A stretch of 38,760 nt of DNA from contig JAIUOM010000027.1 in NCBI GenBank assembly GCA_020161215.1, forward strand, positions 1-38,760, written 5' to 3'. Positions within the stretch are counted from its first letter, which is position 1. Each line of letters opens with the position of its first letter. This DNA is from Pseudomonadota bacterium. Lineage in GTDB: Bacteria; Pseudomonadota; Gammaproteobacteria; Burkholderiales; Burkholderiaceae_C. This document shows, piece by piece, positions 28,194 through 37,809 of this stretch. A model generated the notes under the pieces. That model was not told the DNA's origin, made no database searches, and saw nothing but the letters and a program-made list of their open reading frames with translations. Made by a program: the position numbers and the translations under genes.

Positions 28194-29798
28194 TCAGCGC
28201 CGTTTTTTCTCGTCTTCCTGCTGCTGGCGCAGCGCCTGCCGGGCCACGCGCAGGCGGGTGTCGACGATGCTGATGTCGATCAAATCGGCGCTGCCGCCGG
28301 GGTGCTGCTGCGCGTAGTCCTGGGCCGCGCGCCAGCGGTCGACGGCGCCTGCGTAATCCATGCGCGCCATCGACACCTCGCCTTCGGCGCGCAACGCGCG
28401 CAGCGGCTGGTTTTGCGCACCCCAGGCCTGGGCCAGCGCCTGCCAGGCGCCGGGGTCGTCGGGGTGGTCCACCATCCAGGTCTGCAAGGCCGCGCTGGCC
28501 TGCGGGGCCTGCCCGGTCTGGGTTTGCGCCTGGGCGCGCAGCAGCAGCGCGGCGCGGCCGAGCTGGGCCTTGGGGTCAGTGCCGGTCGGCGTGGGTGCGG
28601 TGGGCAGCCATTCCAGCGCCCGCGCCGGTTGCCCGGCCTGCAAGGCCAGTTCGGCCTGCAGCAGCCGTGCCTGGTGCAAGCCCCGCGCATCCGGCGCCAC
28701 CGCCTGCGCCAGCTGCGCCGCCAGCGCCTGGGCACGCGCCAGGTCGCGCAGCTGGGCCTGGGCCAGGGCAGCGGCGTACAGGGCGGCGGCGCGGCGCGGG
28801 CGTGGCAGCTTGTCAAAGCCGGGGTGATCGGGTTCGTTGGCCCAGGCGCGCAGCACGTCCACGCCCGGGCGACCGAGCACGCGCGCGCGCCCGGCCAGCA
28901 GCAGGGTTTCGTAATCGGCGGGCAGTTCCGCGCCACGCGCCAGGTTCTGCTGGCGTTGCTGCATGTCGGCGATGCGCTGGGAGGTCAGCGGGTGGCTGCG
29001 CAAATACGGCCAGTCGCCGTTGTCGTTGATGCGCGAGGCGGCCTGCAGCTTCTCGAACATGCTGGCGAAGCCCTGCGGTGCGAAACCGGACTGGGTGAGC
29101 ACGCCAAAGCCGATGCGGTCGGCCTCACGCTCCATGTCGCGTGAATAGTTCAGCTGCTGCTGGATCAGGGCCGCCTGCCCGCCCACGGCCAGCGCCGCCC
29201 CCGCCTGCGGGTTGCGCGAGGCGGCCATGGCGCCCAGCACCATGGCGGCGAGCATCAGCGGGGTCATGCGGCCTTCCTGGCCGATCATGCGCGCGATATG
29301 GCGCTGGGTGATGTGCGAAATCTCGTGCGCCAGCACCGAGGCCAGCTCGTCGCGCGAGGCCACCACCCCGACCAACCCGGTCAGCATGCCGAAATAGCCG
29401 CCGGGCAGGGCGAAGGCGTTCACGTTGCGGTCGCGCCCGACCAGCACCTTCCAAGCGTAGCGCTCGTCCAGCTCGGGCGGCAACTCGCCGCGCGCGCGGG
29501 CGCCGACCAGCAGGGCGCGCCAGATGCCGTCGATGTACTCGCCAAGAATCGGGTCGTCCAGGTAGTCCGGGTCGCGGTACAGCTCGCGCGCGATGGCATC
29601 GCCCAGCTTGCGTTCCTCCAGCGGGGTCATGTCGCCGGCGTCGCCCAAGGACGGCAAGCCGCGCGGGGCGGCCACGGGCGCCGCGGGGGTGGCTGGCGCC
29701 TGCGCCCGGCTGGGCAGGGCCAGCAGCGCGGCCCCCAGCGCCAGCGCCGCCGCGCCGGCCGTGAATGCCGGTTTCGGTGGATGCAAGATGGATTTCAT
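28194..29798 (-). CDS. M48 metalloprotease with TPR tail (BepA/YfgC-like)
   Basis: The 534-residue exported protein has a signal peptide (about residues 1-33, cleavage near SRAQA). A zinc protease domain carries HEISH at 158-162, third ligand Glu in MEREADRIG, and the [13 protein letters not shown] segment. An Ala/Leu-rich, TPR-like helical C-terminal half follows (about 320-520). This is the BepA layout. BepA works in the periplasm on outer-membrane protein assembly and LptD quality control. The C-terminus is Arg/Lys-rich. It is divergent from moaC. Confidence 0.92.
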   Translation of the reverse strand: MKSILHPPKPAFTAGAAALALGAALLALPSRAQAPATPAAPVAAPRGLPSLGDAGDMTPLEERKLGDAIARELYRDPDYLDDPILGEYIDGIWRALLVGARARGELPPELDERYAWKVLVGRDRNVNAFALPGGYFGMLTGLVGVVASRDELASVLAHEISHITQRHIARMIGQEGRMTPLMLAAMVLGAMAASRNPQAGAALAVGGQAALIQQQLNYSRDMEREADRIGFGVLTQSGFAPQGFASMFEKLQAASRINDNGDWPYLRSHPLTSQRIADMQQRQQNLARGAELPADYETLLLAGRARVLGRPGVDVLRAWANEPDHPGFDKLPRPRRAAALYAAALAQAQLRDLARAQALAAQLAQAVAPDARGLHQARLLQAELALQAGQPARALEWLPTAPTPTGTDPKAQLGRAALLLRAQAQTQTGQAPQASAALQTWMVDHPDDPGAWQALAQAWGAQNQPLRALRAEGEVSMARMDYAGAVDRWRAAQDYAQQHPGGSADLIDISIVDTRLRVARQALRQQQEDEKKRR

Positions 29799-29905
29799 GG
29801 GCCTTGCGGTGTTGCGCCGCGCCCGTGGCCAAAAAACCGTGGGGGGCAGATGCTTATGATGCCCGCTCCGGCCCCCGTGTTCCCAGTTTTTCTTGCACCA
29901 CCGCC

Positions 29906-30406
29906 ATGACCGCCCCGAATTCCCCGCTGACCCACTTCGACGCCCAGGGCCAAGCCCACATGGTGGATGTCGGCGCCAAGCCGGCCACGCACCGGGTGGC
30001 GGTGGCCACCGGCCACATCCAGATGCTGCCGGCCACCCTGGCGCTGATCGAGTCCGGCCACGCCAAGAAGGGCGACGTGCTGGGCGTGGCGCGCATCGCC
30101 GGCATCATGGCGGCGAAACGAACCAGCGATCTGATTCCGCTTTGCCACCCCTTGGCTCTGTCCCGGGTTGCTATTGATTTCGAAGCTACTCAGGATGATT
30201 CCACGCCGACCCCGGCTGTTTTTTGCACTGCAACGGTGGAAACCACGGGCCCCACGGGGGTGGAGATGGAGGCGTTGACCGCGGTGCAGATCGCGCTGCT
30301 GACCATCTACGACATGTGCAAGGCGGCCGACCGCGGGATGGTGATTTCCGGCGTGCGCCTGCTGGAAAAGCACGGCGGCAAATCGGGCAGTTTCCTCAAT
30401 CGCTAG
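29906..30406 (+). CDS. moaC: Cyclic pyranopterin monophosphate synthase
   Basis: The 166-residue MoaC acts with MoaA in the first step of molybdenum-cofactor synthesis. Seen are [57 protein letters not shown] (active-site Asp/Lys) and [10 protein letters not shown]. Compared with E. coli MoaC (161 residues), the segment after CHPLALS is a few residues longer. The DNA there, encoding AIDFEATQ, is a copy of the 24-nt dispersed repeat. ATG 29906 fits the family N-terminus. The stop overlaps the stop of the convergent downstream gene by CTAG. Confidence 0.95.
   Translation: MTAPNSPLTHFDAQGQAHMVDVGAKPATHRVAVATGHIQMLPATLALIESGHAKKGDVLGVARIAGIMAAKRTSDLIPLCHPLALSRVAIDFEATQDDSTPTPAVFCTATVETTGPTGVEMEALTAVQIALLTIYDMCKAADRGMVISGVRLLEKHGGKSGSFLNR
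30170..30193 (+). repeat. 24-nt dispersed repeat, copy C (inside moaC)
   Basis: GCTATTGATTTCGAAGCTAC followed by TCAG, in frame within moaC. It aligns without gaps to copies A and B. Here it is translated as part of a variable loop of MoaC. Confidence 0.7.
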
Positions 30407-31872
30407 TCCGCTCGGCCGCTGTCGGCCAGCCACTGCGCGTACTCCTGGGGAAAGGCGGCGCGCAGGCGCGCGCGCTGCGCCTCGGCGATGTCCTGGTGGC
30501 CCAGCAGGGCGGCGCTGTCGATGAGCCGGGTGACAACGCGCGGCTCGGGCGAGAAATGCAGGCTCTGCTGTGCCGCGGCCTGCATCCAGGCCGCGTTCTC
30601 CGGGGTCACCGGGTGCGTGGTCAGCTCGGCGAAGCGCACCACGTCCTGGAACACCCAGGAGCGCCGTGCCTGCGCCAGCGCATCGTCCTGGTACGGCGCG
30701 GCGCGCTCGGCCAGCGGCAGGTAGATCTGGCTGACGCGGTGGTAGTCCCAGGCCACGTACCCCACCGTCGCCAGCAGGCCGACGGCCAGGGTCCGCCGCC
30801 CGGTGGCCGAGGCGCCCCATGGGGCGGCGTCCGGGCGCGTGGCCCACAGCAGGGCCAGACTGATCAGGGCGGCGATCTGAAATGGCCCGTACCACAGCGG
30901 GTACTCGACCAGGCTGTGCACGCCGATCACGGCCAGCACGCCCCAGGCCAGCTGGCGCGTGGGCTGGCGCTCGCGCCAGGGTTGGCCTTGCCAGATCAGC
31001 GCCGCCGCCAACGCACAGGCCAGCAGCGCCACCGGCACGCCCAGCTCCACCGCCAGGTGCAGCGGCAGGTTGTGCGCGTTGTCCAGGATGTGACAAAAGC
31101 GCGGGCCGTCGTACAGCGTCATGTAGTGCGCGTAGTCGAGCTCGCCCCAACCCCAGCCGGCCCAGGGCTTGAGCGCGATCAGGTGCAGCACGTTGCGCCA
31201 CAGAATCAGCCGGCTGCCGCAGGTGGATTCGGCGTGCTGCAGCCGATCCACCAAATCGCGCCCGGCGCCGCCGCCGCGCTGCGCCAGCAGCTCGGGCAGG
31301 GCCAGCGCCGCCAGCAGGTACACCGCCAGCACGGCCAGGCCCACGCCCACGGCGCGGTACCGGCTGCGGCCGGCCGGCCGCCACAGCCAGGCCAGCAGCC
31401 CGAGCAGCAACAGCTCCGCCAGGCCCACGCGCGAGGCGGTGGCGGCCAGGGCCGACACCAACACGCCAGCCCAGGCCACGACGGTAAACGCACGCCAGCC
31501 GCGCTCGGCGGCCAGCCAGCGCAGGGCCAACAGGCCTACCGCCAGCAGCGACGCCAACTGGTTGGGTTGACGCAGGTTGCCGAAGGCCTGACCCGGCTCG
31601 GCGATATTGATCCAGGGGTAAAAACGCGCCTCCAGGTCGAAGTACTGCAGCCAGGCGATGACGGCACTGAGGCTGGCCGCCAGCAGCCAGCCCGCCGCCG
31701 CGGACAGCGCCCCGTCGGCGGCGCGCGTCGGCCACAGCCCGAGCAGCAGCGCGGCCAGGCCGGCCGACACCAGGTAGGGCAGCATGGCCGCCATTGGCCC
31801 CGAGGTGAGCGGCCACAGCCATGGCAGGGCGACCAGCAGCGCCAGGGCGGTGGAACGGGCGGTCGGCGGCAT
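30403..31872 (-). CDS. O-antigen ligase / PglL-like membrane glycosyltransferase
   Basis: The roughly 489-residue polytopic protein has about ten to twelve hydrophobic helices and a soluble C-terminal tail (about 400-489). Motifs of the Wzy/WaaL/PglL superfamily are present: [14 protein letters not shown], a periplasmic loop with [35 protein letters not shown] with the catalytic-type His, and [12 protein letters not shown]. The last two are typical of PglL/TfpO oligosaccharyltransferases that glycosylate pilin or other proteins. Ligase versus polymerase cannot be resolved. ATG 31872 is preferred over a TTG 27 nt upstream. Its stop overlaps moaC. Confidence 0.8.
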   Translation of the reverse strand: MPPTARSTALALLVALPWLWPLTSGPMAAMLPYLVSAGLAALLLGLWPTRAADGALSAAAGWLLAASLSAVIAWLQYFDLEARFYPWINIAEPGQAFGNLRQPNQLASLLAVGLLALRWLAAERGWRAFTVVAWAGVLVSALAATASRVGLAELLLLGLLAWLWRPAGRSRYRAVGVGLAVLAVYLLAALALPELLAQRGGGAGRDLVDRLQHAESTCGSRLILWRNVLHLIALKPWAGWGWGELDYAHYMTLYDGPRFCHILDNAHNLPLHLAVELGVPVALLACALAAALIWQGQPWRERQPTRQLAWGVLAVIGVHSLVEYPLWYGPFQIAALISLALLWATRPDAAPWGASATGRRTLAVGLLATVGYVAWDYHRVSQIYLPLAERAAPYQDDALAQARRSWVFQDVVRFAELTTHPVTPENAAWMQAAAQQSLHFSPEPRVVTRLIDSAALLGHQDIAEAQRARLRAAFPQEYAQWLADSGRAD

Positions 31873-31934
31873 GCGCGCGATTGTGCCAAGCGGACCCAAA
31901 ACGCCCGTGCGGATCGGTCGGCCCAGGCCGCCGC

Positions 31935-34088
31935 TCAGTAGATCGGCGCGAAGCGGCGGATCGCCGCCCGTTCGGCGTCGCCCAGGTGGAAGCCCTCGCC
32001 ATGCCGCTCGGCCAGCTCGGCGCAGCGCCGCTCGAAGGCGCCGATGCCCTGGCCGTGGATGAACTGCCAGGCACCGCCCGTCCAGGCCGGAAAGCCGATG
32101 CCGAAGATGCTGCCGATGTTGGCGTCGTGCGCGCTGGTGAGCACCCCCTCGGCCAGGCAGCGCGCGGTTTCAACCGATTGGCGGTAGAGCAGGCGGTCCT
32201 GGATGTCCGGCACGCTCCAGGCGGTGCCGGGCTTTTCGAACCAAGTTTTCAGCTCGGGCCACAGCCGCTTTTGACCGCTGGCCGAGTAATCGTAGAAGCC
32301 GCCACCGCCGGCGCGGCCCGGGCGCTGCAATGCCTTGACCATGCGCTCGACCAGCAATTCGCCCGGGGAAGCGGCGTAGGTTTTGCCTTCAACGGCGAAG
32401 TCGGCGCGGGTCTGCTCCAGCACGTGCACCGACAGCGACAGCGCGGTTTCGTCCAGCACCGCCAGCGGCCCGACCGGCAGGCCCACCTGAACGGCGGCGT
32501 TCTCGATCACGGCGGCCGGCACGCCCTCGCCGAGCATGGCCGCGCCCTCCATGACGTAGGCGCCGAAGGTCCGGCTGGTGTAAAAGCCCCGCGCGTCGTT
32601 CACCACGATGGGCAGCTTGCCCAGCGCCAGCACGTAGTCGTAGGCGCGCGCCACGGTTTCGTCGTCGGTCTGTGGGCCGCGGACGATCTCGACCAGCTTC
32701 ATCTTGTCCACCGGGCTGAAGAAATGGATGCCGACGAACTTGCATGGCTGGCCGCTGGCCTGGGCCAGGCCCGCTATCGGCAAGGTCGAGGTGTTGCTGG
32801 CCAGAAAGCCCCCTTCGGCCAGCCAGGGTTCGGCCTCGCGCGTGACCCGGGCCTTGAGCTCGCGCTGCTCGAACACCGCTTCGATGATCAGCTCACAGCC
32901 CTTCAAATCGGCCGGCTCGGCGGTCGGCGTGATGTGCGCCAACAGGGCCTGCTGCTCCGGCGGGCTCATGCGGCCCTTGTCGACCCGCTGCTGGGTCAGC
33001 CGCTGGCTGTGCGCCTTGCCGTGCTCGGCCTTGTCCAGTGACACGTCCTTCAGCACGGTGGCGATGCCGCGGCTGGCCTGCGCGTAGGCGATCCCGGCAC
33101 CCATCATCCCGGCACCCAGAATGCCGACTTTGCCCGGCCGGTACCTGGGCACGCCCTGGGGCCGCGACTGGCCGGCCCTGATGGCGTTCAGGTTGAAGAA
33201 GAAGGTGTTCACCATGTTGCGTGCCACCGGGCCGGTCATCAGGCTGGCCAGGTAGCGGCTTTCAATGCGCAAGGCGGTGTCCACATCGACCTGCGCACCC
33301 TCGGCCATGGCCGCCAGGGCGGCCTCGGCGGCGGGGTAGCGGCCGTGCGTCTTGGTTTTCAGCATGGCCGGCGCCACCACCAGGGCGCCAGCGATCTTGG
33401 GGTTGGCCGGCGTGCCACCGGGCAGGCGGTAGTCCTTGGCGTCCCACGGTTGCCGGGACTCGGGGTGCTCGGCGATCCAGGCCAGGGCGCGCGGGCGCAG
33501 CGCGTCGGCGTCGGCCACCAGCTCGTGCACCAGGCCCAGCGCCTGCCCTTCGCGCGGCGAGAACAGGCGGCTTTCCATGATGTAGGGCTGGGCCCCCAGC
33601 AAGCCGAGCAGGCGCGTCATCTTGGTGATGCCGCTGGCGCCGGGGATCAGGCCCAGCGTCAGCTCCGGCAGACCCAGCTGAATGCGGGGGTCGTCCACGG
33701 CGATGCGGTGATGGCCGACCAGCGCCACCTCCCAGCCGCCGCCCAGCGCGCTGCCGTTCAGGCAGGTCACGACCGGAATGCCCAGCGTCTCCAACGCCCG
33801 GAAGCTGCGCTTGACGCGCTCGATCTCGGTGTACACGCGCGGCGCGTCGGCGGCGGTCATGCGCATCACGGCCCGGAGATCGGCGCCAGCGAAGAAGGTT
33901 TTCTTGGCCGAGGCCAGGATCAGGCCCTTGAGCCGCGGCCGGTCGCTCAGCACCTGCTCGGTCACCGCCGCCAGGTCGTCCTGCCACTGCCGGCACATGG
34001 TGTTGACGGGCGAGTCGGCCTCGTCAAAAGTGATCGTGGCGAGCGTGCCGAAGGGCTCCTCGGTCAGGTCGTAGCGCAGGGTCTTCAT
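31935..34088 (-). CDS. Bifunctional enoyl-CoA hydratase / 3-hydroxyacyl-CoA dehydrogenase (FadJ-like)
   Basis: The 717-residue protein has an N-terminal crotonase domain (about residues 1-190) with GADLRAVMRM, GSALGGGWEVALVGHHRIA and PELTLGLIPGASG. A linker follows, then a Rossmann domain (GILGAGMMGAGIAYAQASRG) and the dehydrogenase catalytic region HFFSPVDKMKLVEIVRG. A C-terminal 3HCDH domain completes it. It hydrates enoyl-CoA and oxidises 3-hydroxyacyl-CoA in beta-oxidation. It lies in the same direction as paaK-paaI-paaG (59 bp from paaK), so it may supply the hydration and oxidation steps of phenylacetate breakdown instead of separate PaaF and PaaH. It could equally be a general fatty-acid enzyme. 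Confidence 0.93.
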   Translation of the reverse strand: MKTLRYDLTEEPFGTLATITFDEADSPVNTMCRQWQDDLAAVTEQVLSDRPRLKGLILASAKKTFFAGADLRAVMRMTAADAPRVYTEIERVKRSFRALETLGIPVVTCLNGSALGGGWEVALVGHHRIAVDDPRIQLGLPELTLGLIPGASGITKMTRLLGLLGAQPYIMESRLFSPREGQALGLVHELVADADALRPRALAWIAEHPESRQPWDAKDYRLPGGTPANPKIAGALVVAPAMLKTKTHGRYPAAEAALAAMAEGAQVDVDTALRIESRYLASLMTGPVARNMVNTFFFNLNAIRAGQSRPQGVPRYRPGKVGILGAGMMGAGIAYAQASRGIATVLKDVSLDKAEHGKAHSQRLTQQRVDKGRMSPPEQQALLAHITPTAEPADLKGCELIIEAVFEQRELKARVTREAEPWLAEGGFLASNTSTLPIAGLAQASGQPCKFVGIHFFSPVDKMKLVEIVRGPQTDDETVARAYDYVLALGKLPIVVNDARGFYTSRTFGAYVMEGAAMLGEGVPAAVIENAAVQVGLPVGPLAVLDETALSLSVHVLEQTRADFAVEGKTYAASPGELLVERMVKALQRPGRAGGGGFYDYSASGQKRLWPELKTWFEKPGTAWSVPDIQDRLLYRQSVETARCLAEGVLTSAHDANIGSIFGIGFPAWTGGAWQFIHGQGIGAFERRCAELAERHGEGFHLGDAERAAIRRFAPIY

Positions 34089-34146
34089 GGGCGGGCGGGT
34101 TGGAAGGCAACGAGGCCTCCATCATCGCCCAAGCCGGCTGGCCCGA

Positions 34147-35451
34147 CTACTTGGGCCGCAGATCGACCACGCGGCGCGCCTTGCCGACGCTGCGTTCGAT
34201 GCCGCCCTCGGCCTTCAGCTCAATCTCCACGCTGCTGCCGACGTAGACCTTGATCTCGTGCTGCAGCAGCTTGGCGGCCGAGCGCGCCTCCAGGCTTTCG
34301 ATCGTCACGCCGGGCGCGGTCTCGACGGTGACCTTCAGATTGTCCATCGGGCCTTCGCGCGTGAGCACGCACTGGTAGTGCGGGGACAGCTCGGCGCGCT
34401 TCAAGATCAGCTCCTCGATCTGCGTCGGGAACACGTTCACGCCACGGATGATCATCATGTCGTCGCTGCGGCCGGTGATCTTCTCCATGCGGCGCATGGT
34501 GCGCGCGGTGCCGGGCAGCAGCCGCGTCAGGTCGCGCGTGCGGTAGCGGATGATGGGCAGCGCCTCCTTGGTCAGGCTGGTGAAGACCAGCTCGCCGCTC
34601 TCGCCATCGGGCAGCACCTGGCCGGTCTCGGGGTCGATGATCTCGGGGTAGAAATGGTCTTCCCAGATGGTCGGGCCGTCCTTGGTTTCGACGCATTCGT
34701 TGGCCACGCCGGGGCCCATGACCTCGGACAAACCGTAGATATCGACCGCGTCGATGGCCATGCGCTGCTCGATGGCGCGGCGCATCTCGTTGGTCCAGGG
34801 CTCGGCGCCGAAGATGCCGATGCGCAGGCTGAGTTCGCGCGGGTCCAGCCCCATGCGCTCGACCTCCTCGCACACGGCCAGCATGTAGCTGGGCGTGACC
34901 ATGATGATGTCGGGTCGGAAATCCTGGATCAGCTGGATCTGCTTTTCGGTCTGGCCGCCGCCGAAGGGCACCACCGTCAGGCCGAGCTTCTCGGCGCCGT
35001 AGTGTGCGCCCAGACCGCCGGTGAACAGCCCGTAGCCGTAGCTGACGTGCACCATGTCGCCCTGCCGCGCCCCCGAGGCACGAATCGAGCGCGCCACCAC
35101 GGTGGCCCAAATGTCGATGTCGTTGCGGGTGTAGCCCACCACCGTCGGCTTGCCGGTGGTGCCGCTGGAGGCGTGGATGCGCGAGACCTGCTCACGCGGC
35201 ACGGCGAACATGCCAAAAGGGTAGTTGTCGCGCAGGTCCTGCTTGGTGGTGAACGGAAACTTGGCCAGGTCGGCCAGGCTCTTGCAATCGTCCGGATGCA
35301 CGCCCACCGCGTCGAACTTGGCCTTGTACACCGGCGAGTTGGCGTAGGCATGGGCCAGGGTATGCCGCAACCGTTGGAGTTGCAGAGCCTGCAACTCGTC
35401 CAGGCTGGCTTTCTCGATCGGCTCCAGGGGAAGGCTCTTGGCGCTGCTCAT
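34147..35451 (-). CDS. paaK: Phenylacetate-CoA ligase
   Basis: The 434-residue adenylate-forming ligase activates phenylacetate to phenylacetyl-CoA with ATP. The P-loop-like SSGTTGKPTVVGYT is at about residue 92. GIFGAEPWT, the DIYGLSEVMGPGVA aromatic-substrate region, FYPEIIDPETG and the hinge RTRDLTRLLPG are visible. The C-terminal domain holds RSDDMMIIRGVNVFPTQIEE and VGKARRVVD. Length is typical. Its start overlaps the paaI stop, which indicates one operon. Confidence 0.96.
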   Translation of the reverse strand: MSSAKSLPLEPIEKASLDELQALQLQRLRHTLAHAYANSPVYKAKFDAVGVHPDDCKSLADLAKFPFTTKQDLRDNYPFGMFAVPREQVSRIHASSGTTGKPTVVGYTRNDIDIWATVVARSIRASGARQGDMVHVSYGYGLFTGGLGAHYGAEKLGLTVVPFGGGQTEKQIQLIQDFRPDIIMVTPSYMLAVCEEVERMGLDPRELSLRIGIFGAEPWTNEMRRAIEQRMAIDAVDIYGLSEVMGPGVANECVETKDGPTIWEDHFYPEIIDPETGQVLPDGESGELVFTSLTKEALPIIRYRTRDLTRLLPGTARTMRRMEKITGRSDDMMIIRGVNVFPTQIEELILKRAELSPHYQCVLTREGPMDNLKVTVETAPGVTIESLEARSAAKLLQHEIKVYVGSSVEIELKAEGGIERSVGKARRVVDLRPK

Positions 35452-35942
35452 GCGTGGTTCTCCGTCTTGGATGAGGCGGCGGCATCGTCCGTCGGAATCA
35501 CGGTGCCGCTGATCTGGGTGCTCTTGCCGCGAAACAGGGCCACGGCCTGGCCCTTCTGGTTGGTGATGCGCATGTCGTAGACGCCGTGCCGGCCGCTCAG
35601 GGTCTGCTCGACGCCCTCGCAGGTCAGCTCGTCGCCCTCGTGCGCGGGGCGCAGGAACTCGATGCTGCAGCCACTGGCCACCGTGTTGTGGTTGCGCGAG
35701 TTGCAGGCGTAGGCGAAGGTCGAATCGGCCAGGGTGAACATGAAGCCACCATGGCAAATTTTGTGCCCGTTCAGGTGCAGGGCCTGGACCGCCATGCGCA
35801 TGGTGGCGCGGCCGGGCTCGCAGGACAGCAGTTGCATGCCCAGGGTGTCCTTGGACGCGGTGTCGGCGGCGTACATGGCCTCGCCCACACGCCGCGCCAA
35901 CTCGCGCGCGTCGGCACTGTCGTCGTGCGGATGCGGGCTCAT
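35448..35942 (-). CDS. paaI: Hydroxyphenylacetyl-CoA thioesterase (hotdog fold)
   Basis: The 164-residue hotdog protein carries HLNGHKICHGGFMFTLADST, whose HGG-x(5)-AD block includes the catalytic Asp. PaaI removes stalled hydroxyphenylacetyl-CoA and frees CoA. ATG 35942 overlaps the paaG stop as TGATG; a GTG directly before is an alternative. The order paaG-paaI-paaK is a common beta-proteobacterial arrangement. Confidence 0.93.
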   Translation of the reverse strand: MSPHPHDDSADARELARRVGEAMYAADTASKDTLGMQLLSCEPGRATMRMAVQALHLNGHKICHGGFMFTLADSTFAYACNSRNHNTVASGCSIEFLRPAHEGDELTCEGVEQTLSGRHGVYDMRITNQKGQAVALFRGKSTQISGTVIPTDDAAASSKTENHA

Positions 35943-36745
35943 CACTCGCCCTTGAACCGCGGTGCGCGTTTTTGCAGGAACGCGGTGACGCCTTCGATGT
36001 AATCGTGCGTGAAGCCCAGGCGCGACTGGACGTCGCGCTCCAGATCGAGTTGCTCGTCCAGGCTGTGCGTGTGCGCGCCGCGCAGCAGATGGCGCGTGGC
36101 CACCAGCGCCTTGGTGGGCATGGCCGCCAGGCGTTGCGCCATCGCCGTGGCGGCGGCCAGGGCATCTTCCTGCACGTCCCAGATCATGCCCATGGCCTTG
36201 GCGTCCTGGGCGCCCAGCTTGTCGCCCGTCATCGTCAGCGCCATGGCGCGCGCCAGGCCAATGCGCTGCGGCAACAGCCAGGTGCCGCCGCTGTCAGGCA
36301 CCAACCCGATCTTGCTGAAAGCCTGGATGAAGCTCGCGCCCGGTGCGGCGATGGCGATGTCGCAGGCCATGGCCACCGACGCCCCAGCTCCGGCGGCCAC
36401 CCCGTTGACGGCACACACCGTAGGCACCCGCACCTGGATCAGGCGCCGCGTGGTCGGGTTGAAGGCCTGTTCGATCACCGGACCCGGGTCGGCGCGGTGC
36501 ATGATGTCCGGCCCCTCCCGGAAATCGAACTCCGACAGGTCGGCGCCGGCGCAAAAACCCCGCCCCGCCCCTGTCAGCACCAGCGCCCGGATGGCCCGAT
36601 TGGCCTGCACCTTGTCCAGCGCCACCCCCAGTTCGCGGTGCATTTGCCGGGTGAAGCTGTTCAGTGCCTGCGGGCGATTGAGAGTCAAAATGGCGACGGG
36701 CCCATCTTCGTGGTAGAGGACCGTCGATGCTGTCGATTCACTCAT
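35942..36745 (-). CDS. paaG: Ring-1,2-epoxyphenylacetyl-CoA isomerase
   Basis: The 267-residue crotonase-fold enzyme isomerises the epoxide to an oxepin in phenylacetate degradation. GFCAGADLSEF and NGVAAGAGASVAMACDIAIA form the oxyanion hole, and GLVPDSGGTWLLP carries the PaaG-type Asp in place of the hydratase Glu. CAGGAGACAAGCAGC precedes ATG 36745, which I prefer to an in-frame start 24 nt upstream. Genes for the oxygenase (paaABCDE) and ring hydrolase (paaZ) are not in the window. Confidence 0.92.
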   Translation of the reverse strand: MSESTASTVLYHEDGPVAILTLNRPQALNSFTRQMHRELGVALDKVQANRAIRALVLTGAGRGFCAGADLSEFDFREGPDIMHRADPGPVIEQAFNPTTRRLIQVRVPTVCAVNGVAAGAGASVAMACDIAIAAPGASFIQAFSKIGLVPDSGGTWLLPQRIGLARAMALTMTGDKLGAQDAKAMGMIWDVQEDALAAATAMAQRLAAMPTKALVATRHLLRGAHTHSLDEQLDLERDVQSRLGFTHDYIEGVTAFLQKRAPRFKGE

Positions 36746-36780
36746 GCTGCTTGTCTCCTGAGGCGCCAATTTACCATTGC

Positions 36781-36796
36781 CCGACCCATCGGTCGG
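36781..36796. promoter_or_regulatory. Putative TetR-family operator (PaaR- or FadP-like)
   Basis: CCGACC (36781-36786), 4 bp, GGTCGG (36791-36796) is a perfect 6-bp inverted repeat in the 130-bp divergent gap between paaG and the enoyl-CoA hydratase gene. The form matches sites reported for TetR-type PaaR regulators of phenylacetate genes. No TetR gene is in the window. TATAGT (36832-36837) may be the -10 of the plus-strand gene. Confidence 0.5.
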
Positions 36797-36875
36797 TTAA
36801 TTGAAGCCGCGATCGCGGCGGACTCGCTGGGTATAGTGACATGCTGCATTCTTCAATCATCCTCAGGAGAACCCC

Positions 36876-37655
36876 ATGAGCTACGAATTCATCACGGTGC
36901 GCACCGAAGGGGACAAGGTCGGCATCATCACGCTGAACCGGCCCAAGCAACTGAACGCACTGAGCCCCCAATTGATGGTGGAACTGGGCCAGGCGCTCAA
37001 GGCCTTCGACGCCGACCCGGCCATCGGCTGCCTGATCATCACGGGCAACGAGAAAGCCTTCGCGGCCGGCGCCGACATCGGCGCCATGGCCACCTACGGT
37101 TTCGCCGACGTCTACCGCGACGACTACATCACGCGCGACTGGGAAACCATCCGCTCCATCCGCAAGCCGGTGATCGCCGCCGTGAGCGGTTTTGCGCTGG
37201 GCGGCGGTTGCGAGTTGGCCATGATGTGCGACTTCATCATCGCCGCCGACAACGCGCGTTTTGGCCAGCCCGAGATCAAGCTGGGCATCATCCCCGGCGC
37301 CGGTGGCACGCAGCGCCTGCCGCGCGCGGTCGGCAAATCGAAGGCCATGGACATGGCCCTCACCGGCCGCATGATGGACGTCCGCGAAGCCGAGACGGCT
37401 GGCCTGGTGAGTCGGGTGGTGCCGCTGGACAAGCTGATGGACGAAGCCCTGGGTGCGGCGCTGACCATCTGCGGCTTCGGTCAGTTGGCGGTGATGGCGG
37501 CCAAGGAATGCGTGAACCGCGCCTTCGAAGGCACGCTGGCCGACGGCGTGATGTTCGAGCGGCGCCTGTTCCACGCCCTGTTCGCCACCAGCGATCAGAA
37601 GGAAGGGATGGACGCCTTCGTCAACAAACGGCAGGCCGCCTTCAAGAATCAATGA
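36876..37655 (+). CDS. Enoyl-CoA hydratase (PaaF-like)
   Basis: The 259-residue crotonase has both catalytic glutamates: LGGGCELAMMCD and GQPEIKLGIIPGAGGTQRLP. AAGADIGAMAT completes the oxyanion region. It should hydrate 2,3-enoyl-CoA in short-chain or phenylacetate-derived beta-oxidation. Its divergent position from paaG and the shared operator suggest PaaF, but short-chain fatty-acid hydratases look alike. CAGGAGA lies before the ATG. Confidence 0.9.
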   Translation: MSYEFITVRTEGDKVGIITLNRPKQLNALSPQLMVELGQALKAFDADPAIGCLIITGNEKAFAAGADIGAMATYGFADVYRDDYITRDWETIRSIRKPVIAAVSGFALGGGCELAMMCDFIIAADNARFGQPEIKLGIIPGAGGTQRLPRAVGKSKAMDMALTGRMMDVREAETAGLVSRVVPLDKLMDEALGAALTICGFGQLAVMAAKECVNRAFEGTLADGVMFERRLFHALFATSDQKEGMDAFVNKRQAAFKNQ

Positions 37656-37684
37656 GGCGGATCACCGCAACCGCCAGTTGTCAG

Positions 37685-37714
37685 TTGCCATGCGTGACAA
37701 ACAATCTATATAAT
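37685..37714 (+). promoter_or_regulatory. Promoter of tRNA-Met
   Basis: TTGCCA (37685-37690) and a perfect TATAAT (37709-37714), 18 bp apart. A GC-rich discriminator (GCGCGG) follows, as usual for stable-RNA promoters. Transcription would start a few nt before the tRNA. Confidence 0.8.
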
Positions 37715-37725
37715 GCGCGGTTGCT

Positions 37726-37802
37726 GGTGGTATAGCTCAGACGGTTAGAGCGTGGGATTCATAACCCCAAGGTCGGTGGTTCGATTCCACCTACCACCAC
37801 CA
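37726..37802 (+). tRNA. tRNA-Met (anticodon CAT, elongator type)
   Basis: The acceptor stem GGTGGTA (37726-37732) pairs with TACCACC (37792-37798), followed by A and an encoded CCA (37800-37802). The loop TTCATAA carries CAT at 37760-37762. The acceptor is fully paired, so it is not initiator tRNA-fMet, which has an unpaired first base. Ile-tRNA(CAU) modified at C34 cannot be excluded from sequence alone. The base pair next to the anticodon loop is an A-C mismatch. Confidence 0.93.
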
Positions 37803-37809
37803 AATCCTG

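Noticed and set aside
29795-32173. 792-codon minus-strand frame through the PglL-like gene
   Set aside because: It spans gene borders in a frame different from the real membrane protein and gives an Ala/Arg/Gly-rich sequence without membrane helices.
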